The notes: generated by a model not told the origin, from the sequence alone. Shown: positions 25,152-35,699, counted from the stretch's first letter. The stretch is 64,000 nt of DNA from Pedobacter petrophilus (GCF_009674725.1 NZ_WKKH01000002.1:124001-188000), one strand, 5' to 3'. Translations and numbers: made by a program.

Positions 25152-25556
25152 TTATTGGTATGATTCGATTAATACGATTTTCACTCTAGTTACTGTGCTC
25201 GGACGGTCTGGTATTGCTTCTTGAAAATCTGAACTTTGTAAATCAATATCTATTCTTCCTTCACTTACAGCATAACTATAGGCTTGTGTATCATAAGTAA
25301 ATGGAAGTTGCTCATATACTCCATTATCACCCCTAGAGACATAGACAAGAATTCCATCATCTTCTAACGTTCTTAAATCAATCCTACTGTCTAATATCGA
25401 CGCAGATAATGTAAACCTGTTGGCACTAGACTGCCAGTCATTAGGATTTATAAATTTAATAATTGTTAAATTGTTTGGAGTGACTAAAGCCTCTTTTTTG
25501 CAAGATGCCAAACCTAGTGTGACCATGCAAAGCATTAAAATGGTAAATTTTTTCAT
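25152..25556 (-). CDS. Small lipoprotein of unknown function
   Basis: A 134-residue protein with a lipoprotein signal MKKFTILMLCMVTLGLASC, where the lipobox LASC puts the lipidated Cys at about residue 19. The mature part is short and soluble, with no recognised domain. The ATG at 25556 is chosen because the frame extends 23 codons further upstream without a signal-like sequence. It is convergent with the ABC ATPase gene. Confidence 0.65.
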   Translation of the reverse strand: MKKFTILMLCMVTLGLASCKKEALVTPNNLTIIKFINPNDWQSSANRFTLSASILDSRIDLRTLEDDGILVYVSRGDNGVYEQLPFTYDTQAYSYAVSEGRIDIDLQSSDFQEAIPDRPSTVTRVKIVLIESYQ

Positions 25557-25690
25557 GTTGATATGTTTAATTTGTGTGTGTGACTTGCATATTACAAAAC
25601 AACTGCCAAAAATTCTCAAAAACACAATGTGGATTAATAATTGTTTATCCGATACCGTACGACATTGAAAATTGAATTAATTCCTTCATA

Positions 25691-26251
25691 ATGAGAATAG
25701 TTTTTAGAGTTTTACCCTGGCTGATTTTGCTGGTTGCAGGTTATTTTTTTATCTCCAAAAAGTTCAGCATTAATACATCTGTTGAAAGTAAACATCAGCT
25801 CTTAGTAGAGAAAATAGAGGCTATTGGCAAATTAGAACTGGTTCGCTATCAAATCAGCGATGTATTGGAACATAAAAATAAAACAGATTTTCTACCAGAA
25901 GCCAGCGTTTTGCTCATTGTGAAAGCAGAAGCTGTTGGCTGTATAGACCTCACAAAAATTACACGCGAAGATATTGAAGTTACAGCCGATACCGCTGTAG
26001 TAAATTTACCACAGCCAGAGATTTGTTATGTAAAAATTGACCACAAAAACTCCAGAGTTTATGATACGAAAATGGCTTTCTTCCGCGAAGCGGGATTAGT
26101 GGATGAAGCTTATAAAGCAGCAGAAAAACAGGTTACTGCCGAAGTGAAGAAATCAAACATTCTGACCCAAACCAGAACAAATGCAACCAATGTATTAAAA
26201 CCGCTTATCGAAGGCTTAGGCTACAAGAATGTAAGATTTACTTTTGAATAG
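25691..26251 (+). CDS. DUF4230-family membrane-anchored protein
   Basis: A 186-residue protein with one N-terminal membrane anchor (VLPWLILLVAGYFFI, about 7-22). The soluble part carries ASVLLIVKAEAVGCIDLTKI and VNLPQPEICYVKID, which match DUF4230. The function is unknown. It is divergent from the lipoprotein gene and convergent with the cupin gene; a heptad tract begins 2 bp after its stop. Confidence 0.75.
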   Translation: MRIVFRVLPWLILLVAGYFFISKKFSINTSVESKHQLLVEKIEAIGKLELVRYQISDVLEHKNKTDFLPEASVLLIVKAEAVGCIDLTKITREDIEVTADTAVVNLPQPEICYVKIDHKNSRVYDTKMAFFREAGLVDEAYKAAEKQVTAEVKKSNILTQTRTNATNVLKPLIEGLGYKNVRFTFE

Positions 26252-26253
26252 TC

Positions 26254-26288
26254 GTAAGTATCTAGATATAAGTAGCAAGTATCTAGAT
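26254..26288. repeat. Heptad tract between convergent genes
   Basis: GTAAGTA, TCTAGAT, ATAAGTA, GCAAGTA, TCTAGAT at 26254-26288; the TCTAGAT unit recurs at a 21-bp interval. Confidence 0.9.
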
Positions 26289-26300
26289 ATAGACAAAATT

Positions 26301-26648
26301 TTACAGAAAATCCTCTCGATGTGGATTGAAAATATCAATTAGCACACCATCTTCAAGGCAAACCACACCATGAAATACGAGGGTTGGTGCGAAAAAGACA
26401 TCACCTTCATTCAGGATCTTTTTATCATCTCCCATAGTCACTTCAAAACTTCCCCTCGCCACATAGCTCAATTGTAAGTGTGGGTGGTTATGGATAGTTC
26501 CGATGGCACCTTTTGCAAAATCTACTTTAACCAACATCAATTGGTCATCATAGGCCATAATTTTTCGCTTCACGCCATCACCGAGTTCTTCCCAATCAAT
26601 GTCGTTATCAGCGATTAATGTTTTGTTTGTTAAATCTTTGAAATTCAT
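26301..26648 (-). CDS. Cupin-domain protein
   Basis: A 115-residue single-domain cupin. The metal-binding motifs are GTIHNHPHLQLSYVARGSFE (His pair, later Glu) and the second motif around FFAPTLVFHGVVCLEDG with its His. Enzymatic or sensing role unknown; small cupins of this kind often bind metal and a small ligand. It is downstream of ilvA in the same direction but separated by a REP-like pair. Confidence 0.8.
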   Translation of the reverse strand: MNFKDLTNKTLIADNDIDWEELGDGVKRKIMAYDDQLMLVKVDFAKGAIGTIHNHPHLQLSYVARGSFEVTMGDDKKILNEGDVFFAPTLVFHGVVCLEDGVLIDIFNPHREDFL

Positions 26649-26661
26649 AGTTTACATTTTT

Positions 26662-26728
26662 CGTCACCCTGAATTTATTTCAGGGTCTATCTTACCGATA
26701 AGATGCTGAATCAATTTCAGTATGACGA
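26662..26728. repeat. Inverted pair of REP-like GTCA elements
   Basis: The first (26662-26694) holds CGTCACCCTGAATTTATTTC plus AGGGTC; the second (26699-26728) is a related sequence in opposite orientation (GATGCTGAATCAATTTCAGT then ATGACGA). The pair lies between ilvA and the cupin gene. Confidence 0.75.
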
Positions 26729-26780
26729 CGTTCATAAATATTTTCTTCTGCGAAAACGCTGTGCGCTCTGTTTTAAGATG

Positions 26781-28031
26781 TTATACCAAGTATTCAAACA
26801 AAGTCTGGTCTTGGTTCAGCTCAATGATCTCAAATTTAAAATCCTTCATGCGTTGCACTAAACTTGCATAATCATCCTTATTGGTTAGCTCGATACCAAC
26901 TAAAGCCGGCCCGTTTTCTTTATTCGTTTTTTTAATAAACTCGAATCTCGTAATATCATCCTGCGGACCTAAAACTTCATTTACAAATAACTTTAAAGCA
27001 CCCGGTCTTTGTGGAAAACGTACAATGAAGTAATGTTTCAAGCCTTCAAAAAGCAGAGATTTTTCTTTTATCTCCTGCATCCGTTCAATGTCGTTATTGC
27101 CACCACTGATCACACACACTATATTTTTACCAATAATCTGGTCTTTTACCTGTTCTAAAGCAGCAACAGATAACGCACCTGCGGGTTCTACAACAATAGC
27201 ATCTTCATTATAAAGTTTTAAAATAGTCGTGCAAATTTGTCCTTCAGGAATTAAATAGGTGGAACTGAGCAGTTCTTTACAGTATTTGTAAGTAATCCAG
27301 CCCATTCTTTTTACTGCCGCACCGTCTACAAAGCGTTCTATGTTTTCAACAGTTATTGGTCCGCCATTTTTAAGTGCTTCGCTTAATGACGGTGCGCCCA
27401 TGGGTTCCACACCAAAAATTTTCACATCAGGTTTTACCGTTTGCAAATATGAACTCACCCCCGATGCTAAACCACCGCCACCTACAGGTACAATTATGGC
27501 ATCTAACGCTGGTAAATCCTGAAAAATTTCCATTGCCACAGTAGCTTGTCCTTCAATTACTTTATCATCGTCGAAGGGTGGAATAAAGGTTGATGATTTT
27601 TCTTCACAGTAAATTAAGGCTTCTTTTAAACAATCGTCAAAGGTATCGCCAACTAAAACAATTTCGATATTATCCCCACCAAACATATTTACTTGTTTGA
27701 TCTTCTGTTTAGGCGTTATTTCAGGCATAAATATTACACCTTTAATATTTAACTTTTTGCAGGAGTAAGCTACACCCTGCGCATGGTTGCCAGCGCTGGC
27801 ACATACAATGCCATTTTTTAATGCATCAGCGTTTAAAGTACTTATTTTGTTATATGCACCCCGTAATTTGTAGGAACGTACAATTTGTAAATCTTCCCTT
27901 TTGAGATAGATATTAGCATTGTATTTTAACGATAATCCGGCATTAAATTCCAGCGGGGTGCGTTTTACAACACCTTCTAAAGTTTTAAATGCGCCTTCAA
28001 AATCGAAAGTTTTTTTTATTGTATCATTCAT
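26781..28031 (-). CDS. ilvA: Threonine dehydratase (isoleucine synthesis)
   Basis: PLP enzyme converting threonine to 2-oxobutanoate, the entry to isoleucine synthesis. At 416 residues it has a catalytic domain with the PLP lysine in VRSYKLRGAYNK (Lys55), the phosphate loop VGGGGLASG, and a single C-terminal regulatory region (about 330-416, with FPQRPGALKLF) that is shorter than the two ACT-like domains of E. coli IlvA. It is the last gene of the ilv-leu series, 361 bp after leuA. Confidence 0.92.
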   Translation of the reverse strand: MNDTIKKTFDFEGAFKTLEGVVKRTPLEFNAGLSLKYNANIYLKREDLQIVRSYKLRGAYNKISTLNADALKNGIVCASAGNHAQGVAYSCKKLNIKGVIFMPEITPKQKIKQVNMFGGDNIEIVLVGDTFDDCLKEALIYCEEKSSTFIPPFDDDKVIEGQATVAMEIFQDLPALDAIIVPVGGGGLASGVSSYLQTVKPDVKIFGVEPMGAPSLSEALKNGGPITVENIERFVDGAAVKRMGWITYKYCKELLSSTYLIPEGQICTTILKLYNEDAIVVEPAGALSVAALEQVKDQIIGKNIVCVISGGNNDIERMQEIKEKSLLFEGLKHYFIVRFPQRPGALKLFVNEVLGPQDDITRFEFIKKTNKENGPALVGIELTNKDDYASLVQRMKDFKFEIIELNQDQTLFEYLV

Positions 28032-28036
28032 TTTTT

Positions 28037-28071
28037 AAGTATCAAGTAGTTAGAATCAAGTATCAAGACTA
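28037..28071. repeat. Heptad tract (AAGTATC type) upstream of ilvA
   Basis: AAGTATC, AAGTAGT, TAGAATC, AAGTATC, AAGACTA from 28037; it begins 6 bp from the ilvA start codon on the minus strand. Confidence 0.9.
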
Positions 28072-28149
28072 GATTTTTTACTTATGTTTTTTTTAAAAAG
28101 CAGTTTTGCTTTTAGGTTATTGTAATCCTGCTATTCCTTGCAATCAGTT

Positions 28150-28360
28150 AGTTGGGATTTGTATTGCTGTCTTTGCTAAACGAGGATTTAAAATCCTCAG
28201 ATAATTTAGTCAGGAAAACATTTCCTGACTAACGAGTGTATTAGTTTTTCGCTACTAGTCGGGATTCGAATCCCATCATTTGCTAAATGAGGATTTAAAA
28301 TCCTCAGATCATATAGTCATGAAAAAATTTCCTGACAAACGAATTGCATGAGTTTTCTAC
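28150..28360. repeat. Tandem duplication of a 107-bp double-hairpin unit
   Basis: Each unit has GGGATT, then GCTAAACGAGGATTTAAAAT (or GCTAAATGAGG...) forming the hairpin GAGGATTT/AAATCCTC, then GTCAGGAAA/TTTCCTGAC. The GAGGATTT arms start at 28182 and 28289, 107 bp apart. Confidence 0.8.
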
Positions 28361-28392
28361 TTTAGTCTTTCAGCTTTTACCTTTCTGCTCTA
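28358..28392. repeat. Heptad tract at the leuA stop codon
   Basis: TACTTTA, GTCTTTC, AGCTTTT, ACCTTTC, TGCTCTA; the tract ends exactly where the leuA stop codon begins on the minus strand. Confidence 0.85.
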
Positions 28393-29898
28393 TTACAAAA
28401 ACTTATTAATCGCATCTAAATAAGCATTTGCTGATGCTTTTACAATATCAGTGCTAAAGCCAAAACCCACGAAAGATTTTCCTTCGAAATCTACTTTCAT
28501 ATTCACTTTACTTACGTCATCACTTCCACCATGCATCGCTTGAATGGTAAATTCTTTAAGCGTAATATTTTTATCAATAATGCTTACGATTGCATTAATT
28601 GTAGCATCTACAGGACCGTTACCTTCGGCCTTAGCTTCTTTTTCAACACCATCATATTGCAATTTAATGTTAGCAGTCGGTTTTTCCTGGTCGCCACAAA
28701 CTACCTGAAGTAAATTTAATTTATAGCCATTCTTGTATGATTCTGTTTCTCCGTTGCTCATCAAGAATAACAAATCATCGTCTGTAATATCTTTTTTCTT
28801 ATCAGCCAAAATCAAGAAACGTTCATAAACATCATCAATATTAATTTTCTCGATGTCGTAATCCAAACGCTCTAAATGGTGTTTTAAAGCATGGCGACCA
28901 CTACGGGCTGTTAAAATAATATCTGCACTGTTTAAACCAACATCTTCAGGATTGATGATTTCGTAATTCTCACGATGCTTTAAGAAACCATCCTGATGAA
29001 TGCCAGAACTGTGTGCAAAAGCATTTTTACCCACAATAGCTTTGTTCGGCTGAACAGGCATGTGCATCATTCTGCTAACCATTCCGCTGATTTCAGTAAA
29101 ATGTTTACTGTTAATTCCGGTATGCAAGCCTAAACTATGCGTTTTCAAAATCATTGAAACTTCTTCCAAAGCCGTATTTCCGGCCCTTTCGCCAATTCCA
29201 TTGATGGTACATTCAATCTGACGGGCACCGTTTACTACGCCAGCAATACTGTTTGCCGTTGCCAAACCTAAATCGTTATGGCAGTGCACAGAGATAATAG
29301 CCTGGTCGATATTTTTAACGTTCTCTTTTAAATAAAGAATTTTAGAACCATACTGGTCGGGCATGCAATAGCCATTGGTATCTGGAATATTGACCACTGT
29401 TGCTCCAGCAGCAATAACCGCTTCAATCATTTGAGCTAAAAATTCATTGTCTGCTCTTCCTGCGTCTTCTGCATAGAACTCAACATCTTCAACAAATTTT
29501 TTGGCATATTTTACTGCTTCTACTGCTCTTTCTAAAATCTTCTCTCTGGTGCTGTTAAATTTATATTTAATGTGCATATCCGAAGAACCGATTCCGGTAT
29601 GGATTCGGGGATGTTTCGCATATTTTAATGATTCTGCCGCAACATCAATGTCACCTTTTATGGCCCTTGTTAAAGCACAAATGGTTGGATTTTTAATTGC
29701 TTTTGATAATTCTACAACACTTTGAAAATCACCAGGGCTCGAAATGGGAAAACCAGCTTCAATCACATCTACGCCAAGTAATTCCAGTGCTTTTGCAATT
29801 ACAATTTTTTGGCCGGTATCTAACTGGCAGCCTGGAACCTGCTCTCCATCACGTAAGGTGGTATCAAAAATATATACTTTATTCGGGTCGTGTATCAT
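28393..29898 (-). CDS. leuA: 2-isopropylmalate synthase
   Basis: First step of leucine synthesis, condensing acetyl-CoA with 2-oxoisovalerate. The 501 residues are the standard length. The barrel begins with [13 protein letters not shown], the metal-binding histidines lie in [12 protein letters not shown], and the glycine motif NGIGERAGN follows. The C-terminal regulatory domain for leucine feedback spans about 390-501. It starts 10 bp after leuB. The sequence alone cannot fully exclude a related isopropylmalate/citramalate specificity, but the neighbourhood supports LeuA. Confidence 0.95.
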   Translation of the reverse strand: MIHDPNKVYIFDTTLRDGEQVPGCQLDTGQKIVIAKALELLGVDVIEAGFPISSPGDFQSVVELSKAIKNPTICALTRAIKGDIDVAAESLKYAKHPRIHTGIGSSDMHIKYKFNSTREKILERAVEAVKYAKKFVEDVEFYAEDAGRADNEFLAQMIEAVIAAGATVVNIPDTNGYCMPDQYGSKILYLKENVKNIDQAIISVHCHNDLGLATANSIAGVVNGARQIECTINGIGERAGNTALEEVSMILKTHSLGLHTGINSKHFTEISGMVSRMMHMPVQPNKAIVGKNAFAHSSGIHQDGFLKHRENYEIINPEDVGLNSADIILTARSGRHALKHHLERLDYDIEKINIDDVYERFLILADKKKDITDDDLLFLMSNGETESYKNGYKLNLLQVVCGDQEKPTANIKLQYDGVEKEAKAEGNGPVDATINAIVSIIDKNITLKEFTIQAMHGGSDDVSKVNMKVDFEGKSFVGFGFSTDIVKASANAYLDAINKFL

Positions 29899-29908
29899 TA
29901 TACTTTTT

Positions 29909-31000
29909 TTAGGAATTGATTGAATTTTGTGATAAAAATTTTAAGACTAATTTGCCCATTTCGGCAGTGCCTAAAACTTTAAACCGGTTAGTGCTTTGGT
30001 CGGCGATATCATGCGTCCTGAAACCTTCTTTCAAAACGGCATCAATGGTATCAACCAGTAGTTTAGCTTCGTCTTTTAGCCCAAAACCAATTTCCAGCAT
30101 TAAAGCTGCAGATAGGATAGAGGCCAGTGGATTAGCCAGGTCTTTACCTGTAATGTCGTGCGCAGAGCCATGAATAGGCTCAAAGAAACCAGTACTTTCG
30201 CCTACTGATGCCGATGCCAGCATGCCCATAGAGCCTGCAATTTGAGAAGCTTCATCGGTTAAGATATCGCCAAACAAATTCGCGGTTAACACCACATCAA
30301 ATTTCTTAGGGTTTTTGATAAGCTGCATGGCCGCATTATCGATAAACATGTGCTCTGTTTCTACATCAGGGTATTGTTTCGCAATTTCCTGGACGGTTTC
30401 ACGCCATAAACGGGAGCTTTCTAACACATTTGCCTTATCTACAGAGCATAATCTTTTGTTGCGTTGCTGGGCTGCCTGATAAGCTTTATGTGCAATCCGT
30501 TCTACTTCGTAACGGTGATAAATCATTAAATCAGATGCTGTATTTCTATCTTCTGATCGTGTTTTTTCCCCGAAATAAACATCGCCGGTTAACTCGCGAA
30601 AAAAGAGAATATCAGTTCCTCTTAAAATCTCTGGTTTAATACTCGATGCCTGAAGAAGTTCATCAAATAGTAATATCGGACGGAGGTTTGCAAAGAGACC
30701 AAGTTCCTTACGGATTTTTAATAAACCTTGCTCTGGCCTAACTTTTAAACTTGGGTCGTTGTCGTATTTGGCATGGCCAATAGCACCAAATAGAATAGCA
30801 TCACTATTTCTTGCTTTTTCTAATGTTTCGTCTGGCAGCGGTTCACCCGTAACTTCAATTGCTGCGTGGCCCATCAAAGCTTCATCAAACGTAAACTCGT
30901 GGCCGAAAATTTCAGCAATTTTCTCTAATGCTGCTTTCCCCCATGTGGTAACTTCTGGTCCAATACCGTCTCCAGGTATTACTAATATGTTCTTTTTCAT
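29909..31000 (-). CDS. leuB: 3-isopropylmalate dehydrogenase
   Basis: NAD-dependent oxidative decarboxylation in leucine synthesis. At 363 residues it shows the start [11 protein letters not shown], the substrate-binding region [16 protein letters not shown] segment after the [11 protein letters not shown] motif, the metal-binding [13 protein letters not shown] block and [13 protein letters not shown] for the cofactor. It sits directly before leuA (10 bp) and after the ABC protein gene. Confidence 0.95.
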   Translation of the reverse strand: MKKNILVIPGDGIGPEVTTWGKAALEKIAEIFGHEFTFDEALMGHAAIEVTGEPLPDETLEKARNSDAILFGAIGHAKYDNDPSLKVRPEQGLLKIRKELGLFANLRPILLFDELLQASSIKPEILRGTDILFFRELTGDVYFGEKTRSEDRNTASDLMIYHRYEVERIAHKAYQAAQQRNKRLCSVDKANVLESSRLWRETVQEIAKQYPDVETEHMFIDNAAMQLIKNPKKFDVVLTANLFGDILTDEASQIAGSMGMLASASVGESTGFFEPIHGSAHDITGKDLANPLASILSAALMLEIGFGLKDEAKLLVDTIDAVLKEGFRTHDIADQSTNRFKVLGTAEMGKLVLKFLSQNSINS

Positions 31001-31041
31001 TGTTGACTTCTTATGCTATCACTAATTTTTGCCATGGAGGC

Positions 31042-31087
31042 TCGGAAATCACGGAAGATTTTAATTCCGTATGTTCTGTGTTTCCGG
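31042..31087. repeat. Short inverted element (CGGAAA ... TTTCCG)
   Basis: Imperfect palindrome between leuB and the ABC gene; related to the longer inverted element at 61918-61961. Confidence 0.5.
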
Positions 31088-31098
31088 GCTATTTTGCT

Positions 31099-32568
31099 TT
31101 AGCTTAGTATTTCTATATTTAAACTTTCGACGACTTTTACCTCGCCTTTTTCTAATAATATTCTCTTTTCCAGGCAGGTTGGCAGCTGCGATTCGAAATG
31201 CCCAACGTAAATTAATGTCATTCCATTGCTGCACAGTTCATCAACCAAGTGGTTAAAATGCTCTGTTTGGTCTTGATCCAGACCCTGGCAAGGTTCATCC
31301 AGGATTAATAATTCTGGATTTTTAATAATGGTTCTTGCTAATAAAACCAGTCGTTGTTTTCCTAAAGGAAGTGTACTTAATAGTTCGTTTTTAGATTTTG
31401 TCAGTCCAAAGTATGCTGTCAACTCATCAACCTGCGCACTTTTTGTGTAAGGCAATTGCTGAAACAAGCCAACAGTATCATAAAATCCAGATGCAATGCT
31501 TTGCCAAACCGTTGCATTTGCATCAAAATACCAGTGAAATTCTGGTGAAATTAAACCAATATGTTGTTTAATCTCCCAGATACTCTCACCACTTCCGCGT
31601 CTGTTGCCAAACAAATAAAGTTCATTGGCATAAGATTGTGGATGGTCACCATTTATTAAACTTAGTAAAGTCGATTTACCTGAACCATTATGACCCTGCA
31701 ACAGCCATTTTTCGCCTGCTTTTACTTCCCATTTGATGTTTTTTAATACCTGCTTTTCGCCGTAGCTGATATTTACATTAACCATTTTAACAACATTATC
31801 TGATGAGAAAGCGGGTGATTCTTTCAAGAAATCAGGGATTTCTTTTGTATGCTTTTTATTGGAAACCAATTGTACCGCTTTTGAATTAGATATTGCAATT
31901 TGCTCATTTACTATCTCTGCGAAACGATTAATTGAGGTGGGCAATTCCGCGTCATTGCATATTAAAAGCAACTGAACCCCATCAGCTGAAACTTCATCTA
32001 GCAGTACATTTAAGTTCTTCCGGGAAGCAGCATCTAAACCGGTATAAGGTTGATCGATAATGAGCAATTGCGGTTTTAGCCATAAAGCCTTCACTAACTG
32101 GAGTTTTTTATGCTCTCCGCTGGATAATTCGATCAATTGTGAACTGGCAAAAGCAGAAAAGTTTAGTGCTTCTAAAATGGGTTCAACCTGATCAAAATGA
32201 AGACCTTTTTCTTTGCCATAATGGATTAATTCTGCATGAACGGTTAAGGTGTCTTTGGCTTGCTGGCTGGTGTAACGTTGCTGATAATAAAAATTTGCAA
32301 CGCCTTCCAAATTTTTGAATTGATACCAGCTTTCTACAAATAAAACTGCCTCAGGAAGATGGCTTTTAGCGTTAAAATTGATTTTTACATCACCAATAGC
32401 ATTTTGTAAACCTGCTATTATTTTTGCCAATGCAGTTTTTCCACTTCCACTTTCTCCATACAAAACATAATTTTCGCCTTTATTTATTATCCAGTTTAAA
32501 TCCGTTAACACCGACTTTTGCTGGTATTTTAGATCTAAATTTTCAATACTGACGAAACTTTCTTTCAT
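31099..32568 (-). CDS. Twin-ATPase ABC protein, ModF/PhrA-like
   Basis: A 489-residue protein with two ATPase modules and no membrane segment. Module 1 has Walker A GESGSGKTA, signature LSSGEHKK and Walker B LLIIDQP (Gln/Pro in place of the usual Glu). Module 2 has GHNGSGKST, an altered signature LPLGKQR and LLILDEPCQGLD. The layout resembles ModF/PhrA proteins, once linked to molybdate or photorepair but of uncertain role. There is no transporter nearby. It is an unexpected passenger between leuD and leuB. Confidence 0.8.
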   Translation of the reverse strand: MKESFVSIENLDLKYQQKSVLTDLNWIINKGENYVLYGESGSGKTALAKIIAGLQNAIGDVKINFNAKSHLPEAVLFVESWYQFKNLEGVANFYYQQRYTSQQAKDTLTVHAELIHYGKEKGLHFDQVEPILEALNFSAFASSQLIELSSGEHKKLQLVKALWLKPQLLIIDQPYTGLDAASRKNLNVLLDEVSADGVQLLLICNDAELPTSINRFAEIVNEQIAISNSKAVQLVSNKKHTKEIPDFLKESPAFSSDNVVKMVNVNISYGEKQVLKNIKWEVKAGEKWLLQGHNGSGKSTLLSLINGDHPQSYANELYLFGNRRGSGESIWEIKQHIGLISPEFHWYFDANATVWQSIASGFYDTVGLFQQLPYTKSAQVDELTAYFGLTKSKNELLSTLPLGKQRLVLLARTIIKNPELLILDEPCQGLDQDQTEHFNHLVDELCSNGMTLIYVGHFESQLPTCLEKRILLEKGEVKVVESLNIEILS

Positions 32569-32619
32569 ATTTTCTTTTAGGATAATTATAACGATTAATC
32601 GCTTAAACTGATTTCTTTT

Positions 32620-32661
32620 TGCTTTAGTCTTTTAGCTTTGGTCATATACCTTCTACCTTTT
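32620..32661. repeat. Heptad tract at the leuD stop codon
   Basis: TGCTTTA, GTCTTTT, AGCTTTG, GTCATAT, ACCTTCT, ACCTTTT from 32620; it covers the last codons of leuD. Confidence 0.85.
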
Positions 32662-33234
32662 TTCAAATTCTTCTACCAGGTGTTTTTGGGCAAGGATAAA
32701 ATCGATATCATCATAACCATTAATTAAGCATGACTTTTTGTAGGGGTTGATTTCAAAAGATTCTTGTGCGCCAGTTTCTATAATGGTAACTGTTTGGTTC
32801 TCCAAGTCAACTTCCAAAGGGGAAGTCGCGTTGCCTTCAACGGCTTTGAAAATTGATGCCAAAAAATCTTCGCTTACCTGAATAGGAAGTAAGCCGTTGT
32901 TTAAGGCGTTCCCTTTAAAAATATCGGCGAAGAAACTGCTGATTACGGCATCAAAACCTGCATCTTGAATGGCCCAGGCCGCGTGCTCACGACTACTACC
33001 ACAACCGAAGTTTTTACCTGCAACCAGAATTTTACCGCTATAAGTGGGGTCATTCAACACGAAATCGGCTTTTGGCTGGTTATTATTCTCATAACGCCAG
33101 TCGCGGAAAAGATTTTCACCAAATCCCTCACGGGTAGTTGCTTTTAAAAACCTCGCCGGAATAATCTGGTCGGTATCAATGTTTTCTATATTTAAAGGCA
33201 CGATGGCCGATGTTAATTTTGTAAATTTTTTCAT
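32653..33234 (-). CDS. leuD: 3-isopropylmalate dehydratase, small subunit
   Basis: Partner of LeuC, isomerising 2- to 3-isopropylmalate. The 193 residues show [11 protein letters not shown] near the start and [16 protein letters not shown] (about 73-88), the swivel-domain signature. The last codons overlap a heptad tract. It is separated from leuC by a methyltransferase gene, an unusual interruption of the usual leuCD pair. Confidence 0.95.
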   Translation of the reverse strand: MKKFTKLTSAIVPLNIENIDTDQIIPARFLKATTREGFGENLFRDWRYENNNQPKADFVLNDPTYSGKILVAGKNFGCGSSREHAAWAIQDAGFDAVISSFFADIFKGNALNNGLLPIQVSEDFLASIFKAVEGNATSPLEVDLENQTVTIIETGAQESFEINPYKKSCLINGYDDIDFILAQKHLVEEFEKR

Positions 33235-33321
33235 TTTTTAAGATGATTACACAGATTAAATGATTACACAGATTTACAATGTTATTTTTCTGCTTTTAAT
33301 ACTTTTTAATTGGGTTTTGAA

Positions 33322-33370
33322 CCTTAAGCCCTATACCTTTCAGACTTCTACCTTTTGAAAGCTTTTACCC
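33322..33370. repeat. Heptad tract at the methyltransferase stop codon
   Basis: Seven units from 33322 (CCTTAAG, CCCTATA, CCTTTCA, GACTTCT, ACCTTTT, GAAAGCT, TTTACCC). It overlaps the last codons of the gene. Confidence 0.8.
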
Positions 33371-34109
33371 TCAATCTTCTATAATCGGCAACCCATTCTC
33401 CATTAATGAAGTAATTTGGTTTTAGTATTTCTACTGCTAAATTTTTAATGGATTCAGTTTCTTCAATACCTAAATTTTTGAAAGCGTGTTGCGCAAACTG
33501 ATTAATCCAAACACTCATGCCTTCCGCGCCAATTAGTTTAGTTGGCCGATCAAATAACCAGGCTTGTTCTACTTCAAAACCTTTCGATTCTAACAGAGAA
33601 GTATAGGCGCTAACTGATGGGAAGAACCAAAAGTTGGTTAACACTTTATCTGTAAGTCCTAATCTTTCTGCGGCTGATTTTATGGCGTTAGTGATGCTCT
33701 TTACATTTCCTTTACCTCCAAATTCAGCCACTAATCTTCCATCGGGTTTTAAACTGTTAAACAGGCCTTCAACTAAAGCTTCCTGATTTTCAATCCAGTG
33801 GAATGTGGCGTTACTAAAAATTGCATCGAAATTTTCTTTATACGGAAGTTTAGTTCCATCAACCACTTCAAAGTTTAGAGTTGGGTAAGCAACTTTTGCA
33901 TTTGCAATCATATCAGCTGATGCATCTGTTCCTGAAACTATTGCCCCACTTTCGGCAATTTGAGCAGCCAGCTGACCGGTTCCACAACCTACATCTAAAA
34001 TGTGTTCATTGGATTTTGGTGCTAACCATTGCAAAACATCTGCTCCGTAATCAGATACAAAATGATGTTGCTTATTGTATAATGTTGCATCCCAAACTAT
34101 TTCTGGCAT
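33348..34109 (-). CDS. Class I SAM-dependent methyltransferase (trans-aconitate methyltransferase-like)
   Basis: A 253-residue enzyme. The SAM site is ILDVGCGTGQLAAQIA (about 37-52), with the acidic VDGTKLPY later and IFSNATFHWIENQE at motif IV, the arrangement seen in trans-aconitate methyltransferases. Aconitate-type substrates would make sense beside the LeuCD dehydratase, which belongs to the aconitase family, but this is only a suggestion. It lies between leuC and leuD in the same direction. Confidence 0.75.
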   Translation of the reverse strand: MPEIVWDATLYNKQHHFVSDYGADVLQWLAPKSNEHILDVGCGTGQLAAQIAESGAIVSGTDASADMIANAKVAYPTLNFEVVDGTKLPYKENFDAIFSNATFHWIENQEALVEGLFNSLKPDGRLVAEFGGKGNVKSITNAIKSAAERLGLTDKVLTNFWFFPSVSAYTSLLESKGFEVEQAWLFDRPTKLIGAEGMSVWINQFAQHAFKNLGIEETESIKNLAVEILKPNYFINGEWVADYRRLRVKAFKR

Positions 34110-34265
34110 AACTTCTTTCTATTTATTTACCACCTTAGACATCTGAGCACACCTAAGTTTTTAATAATATTTTTAAGATTTGATTATTAAAGCGAAACGC
34201 GATATTCAATCATTCAAAACTCAGTTATTATTTATATATTTTGTCGCAATGACGAATGGATATGC

Positions 34266-34300
34266 CTTTGCTTAAGCTTTCATCTTTACGCTTTAAGCTT
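34266..34300. repeat. Heptad tract at the leuC stop codon
   Basis: CTTTGCT, TAAGCTT, TCATCTT, TACGCTT, TAAGCTT from 34266; the last unit overlaps the leuC stop. Confidence 0.85.
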
Positions 34301-35699
34301 TTTCAAGTATTTCCCTTACATCGGTAATTACACCTGTTACAGCAGCAGCAGCAGCCGTTAACGGACTAGCCAATAACGTTCTCGCATTTTGCCCTTGCCT
34401 GCCTTCAAAGTTTCTGTTCGATGTAGAAACACAATATTTTCCGGCAGGAATTTTATCTTCGTTCATTCCTAAACATGCACTGCAACCCGGTTCTCGTAAC
34501 TGAAATCCCGCAGCTTCAAAAATTTTATCCAAACCTTCGTTTATCGCTTGTTGCTCTACTTGTTTAGAACCTGGAACAATCCAAACCGTAACATTGGTTG
34601 CTTTGCGTTTGTCTTTTACGAAAGCAGCAACCTCACGTAGATCTTCGATGCGGGAATTTGTACAACTTCCAATGAAAACATAATCTACGGGTTTACCAAT
34701 CAAAGCCGCATCATCATCAAAGCCCATGTAATCTAAAGCTTTCTGGTAAGAAAGTTTTTCTTTTTCAGGCTGAGTATTCGTTGCCGGGATATTTTCCTGG
34801 ATGCCCATTCCCATTCCCGGGTTGGTTCCATAAGTAATCATTGGTGCAATATCTGCAGCATCGAAAGTTAACACGCTATCGAATTTCGCATCAGCATCGC
34901 TGTATAACGTTTTCCAGTAAGCAAGCGCTTTGTCCCATTCTTCGCCAGCAGGGGCAAATTCTCTTCCTTTAATATATTCGAAAGTAGTTTGATCTGGTGC
35001 GATTAAGCCGCCTCTGGCCCCCATTTCTATACTCATATTGCAAATCGTCATCCTGGCTTCCATACTCAAAGCCTCGATTGCCGAACCTGCATATTCAATG
35101 AAATATCCTGTTCCACCGGCTGCAGAAATCTGAGCGATGATGTATAAAATAATGTCTTTTGCGCCTACGCCTTTTTCCAGCGTGCCATTTACCTCGATCT
35201 TCATGGTTTTAGGTTTCGACAGCAATAAACACTGCGTGGCGAAAACCTGCTCTACCTGCGATGTTCCGATACCGAACGCAATCGCTCCGAAAGCGCCATG
35301 TGTAGACGTGTGACTATCACCGCAAACCATTGTTTTACCCGGTAAGGTAATGCCTAATTCAGGGCCAATTACGTGTACAATGCCTTGAAAAGGGTGCCCC
35401 AAGCCATACAGTTCAATGCCAAATTCTGCACAATTTTTAGTCAGCATATCCACCTGATAACGGGAAAGCTCTTCTTTGATTGGCATTAGCTGGTTTAACG
35501 TAGGTACATTATGATCGGCAGTAGCTACCGTTTGCTTAGGACGTAAAACCGGTAAGCCTCTTTTGCGCAAGCCATCAAATGCCTGAGGAGAGGTTACCTC
35601 ATGAATTAAGTGTGTATCAATGTATAAAATATCAGGAAATCCTTCTTCACTTTTTACAATGTGTGCATCCCAAATTTTTTCTACTAATGTTTTTGACAT
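34293..35699 (-). CDS. leuC: 3-isopropylmalate dehydratase, large subunit
   Basis: Aconitase-family iron-sulfur enzyme of leucine synthesis. The 468 residues contain the cluster cysteines in [13 protein letters not shown] and [12 protein letters not shown], plus [14 protein letters not shown] near residue 130. It is the large subunit working with LeuD. The upstream gap to ilvC holds a REP-like inverted pair. Confidence 0.96.
   Translation of the reverse strand: MSKTLVEKIWDAHIVKSEEGFPDILYIDTHLIHEVTSPQAFDGLRKRGLPVLRPKQTVATADHNVPTLNQLMPIKEELSRYQVDMLTKNCAEFGIELYGLGHPFQGIVHVIGPELGITLPGKTMVCGDSHTSTHGAFGAIAFGIGTSQVEQVFATQCLLLSKPKTMKIEVNGTLEKGVGAKDIILYIIAQISAAGGTGYFIEYAGSAIEALSMEARMTICNMSIEMGARGGLIAPDQTTFEYIKGREFAPAGEEWDKALAYWKTLYSDADAKFDSVLTFDAADIAPMITYGTNPGMGMGIQENIPATNTQPEKEKLSYQKALDYMGFDDDAALIGKPVDYVFIGSCTNSRIEDLREVAAFVKDKRKATNVTVWIVPGSKQVEQQAINEGLDKIFEAAGFQLREPGCSACLGMNEDKIPAGKYCVSTSNRNFEGRQGQNARTLLASPLTAAAAAVTGVITDVREILEKA

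Larger units (their letters stand above)
28032..28392. other. Repeat-filled gap between leuA and ilvA
   Basis: 361 bp with no gene; it holds a heptad tract at each end and a 107-bp double-hairpin duplication in the middle. Confidence 0.7.
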
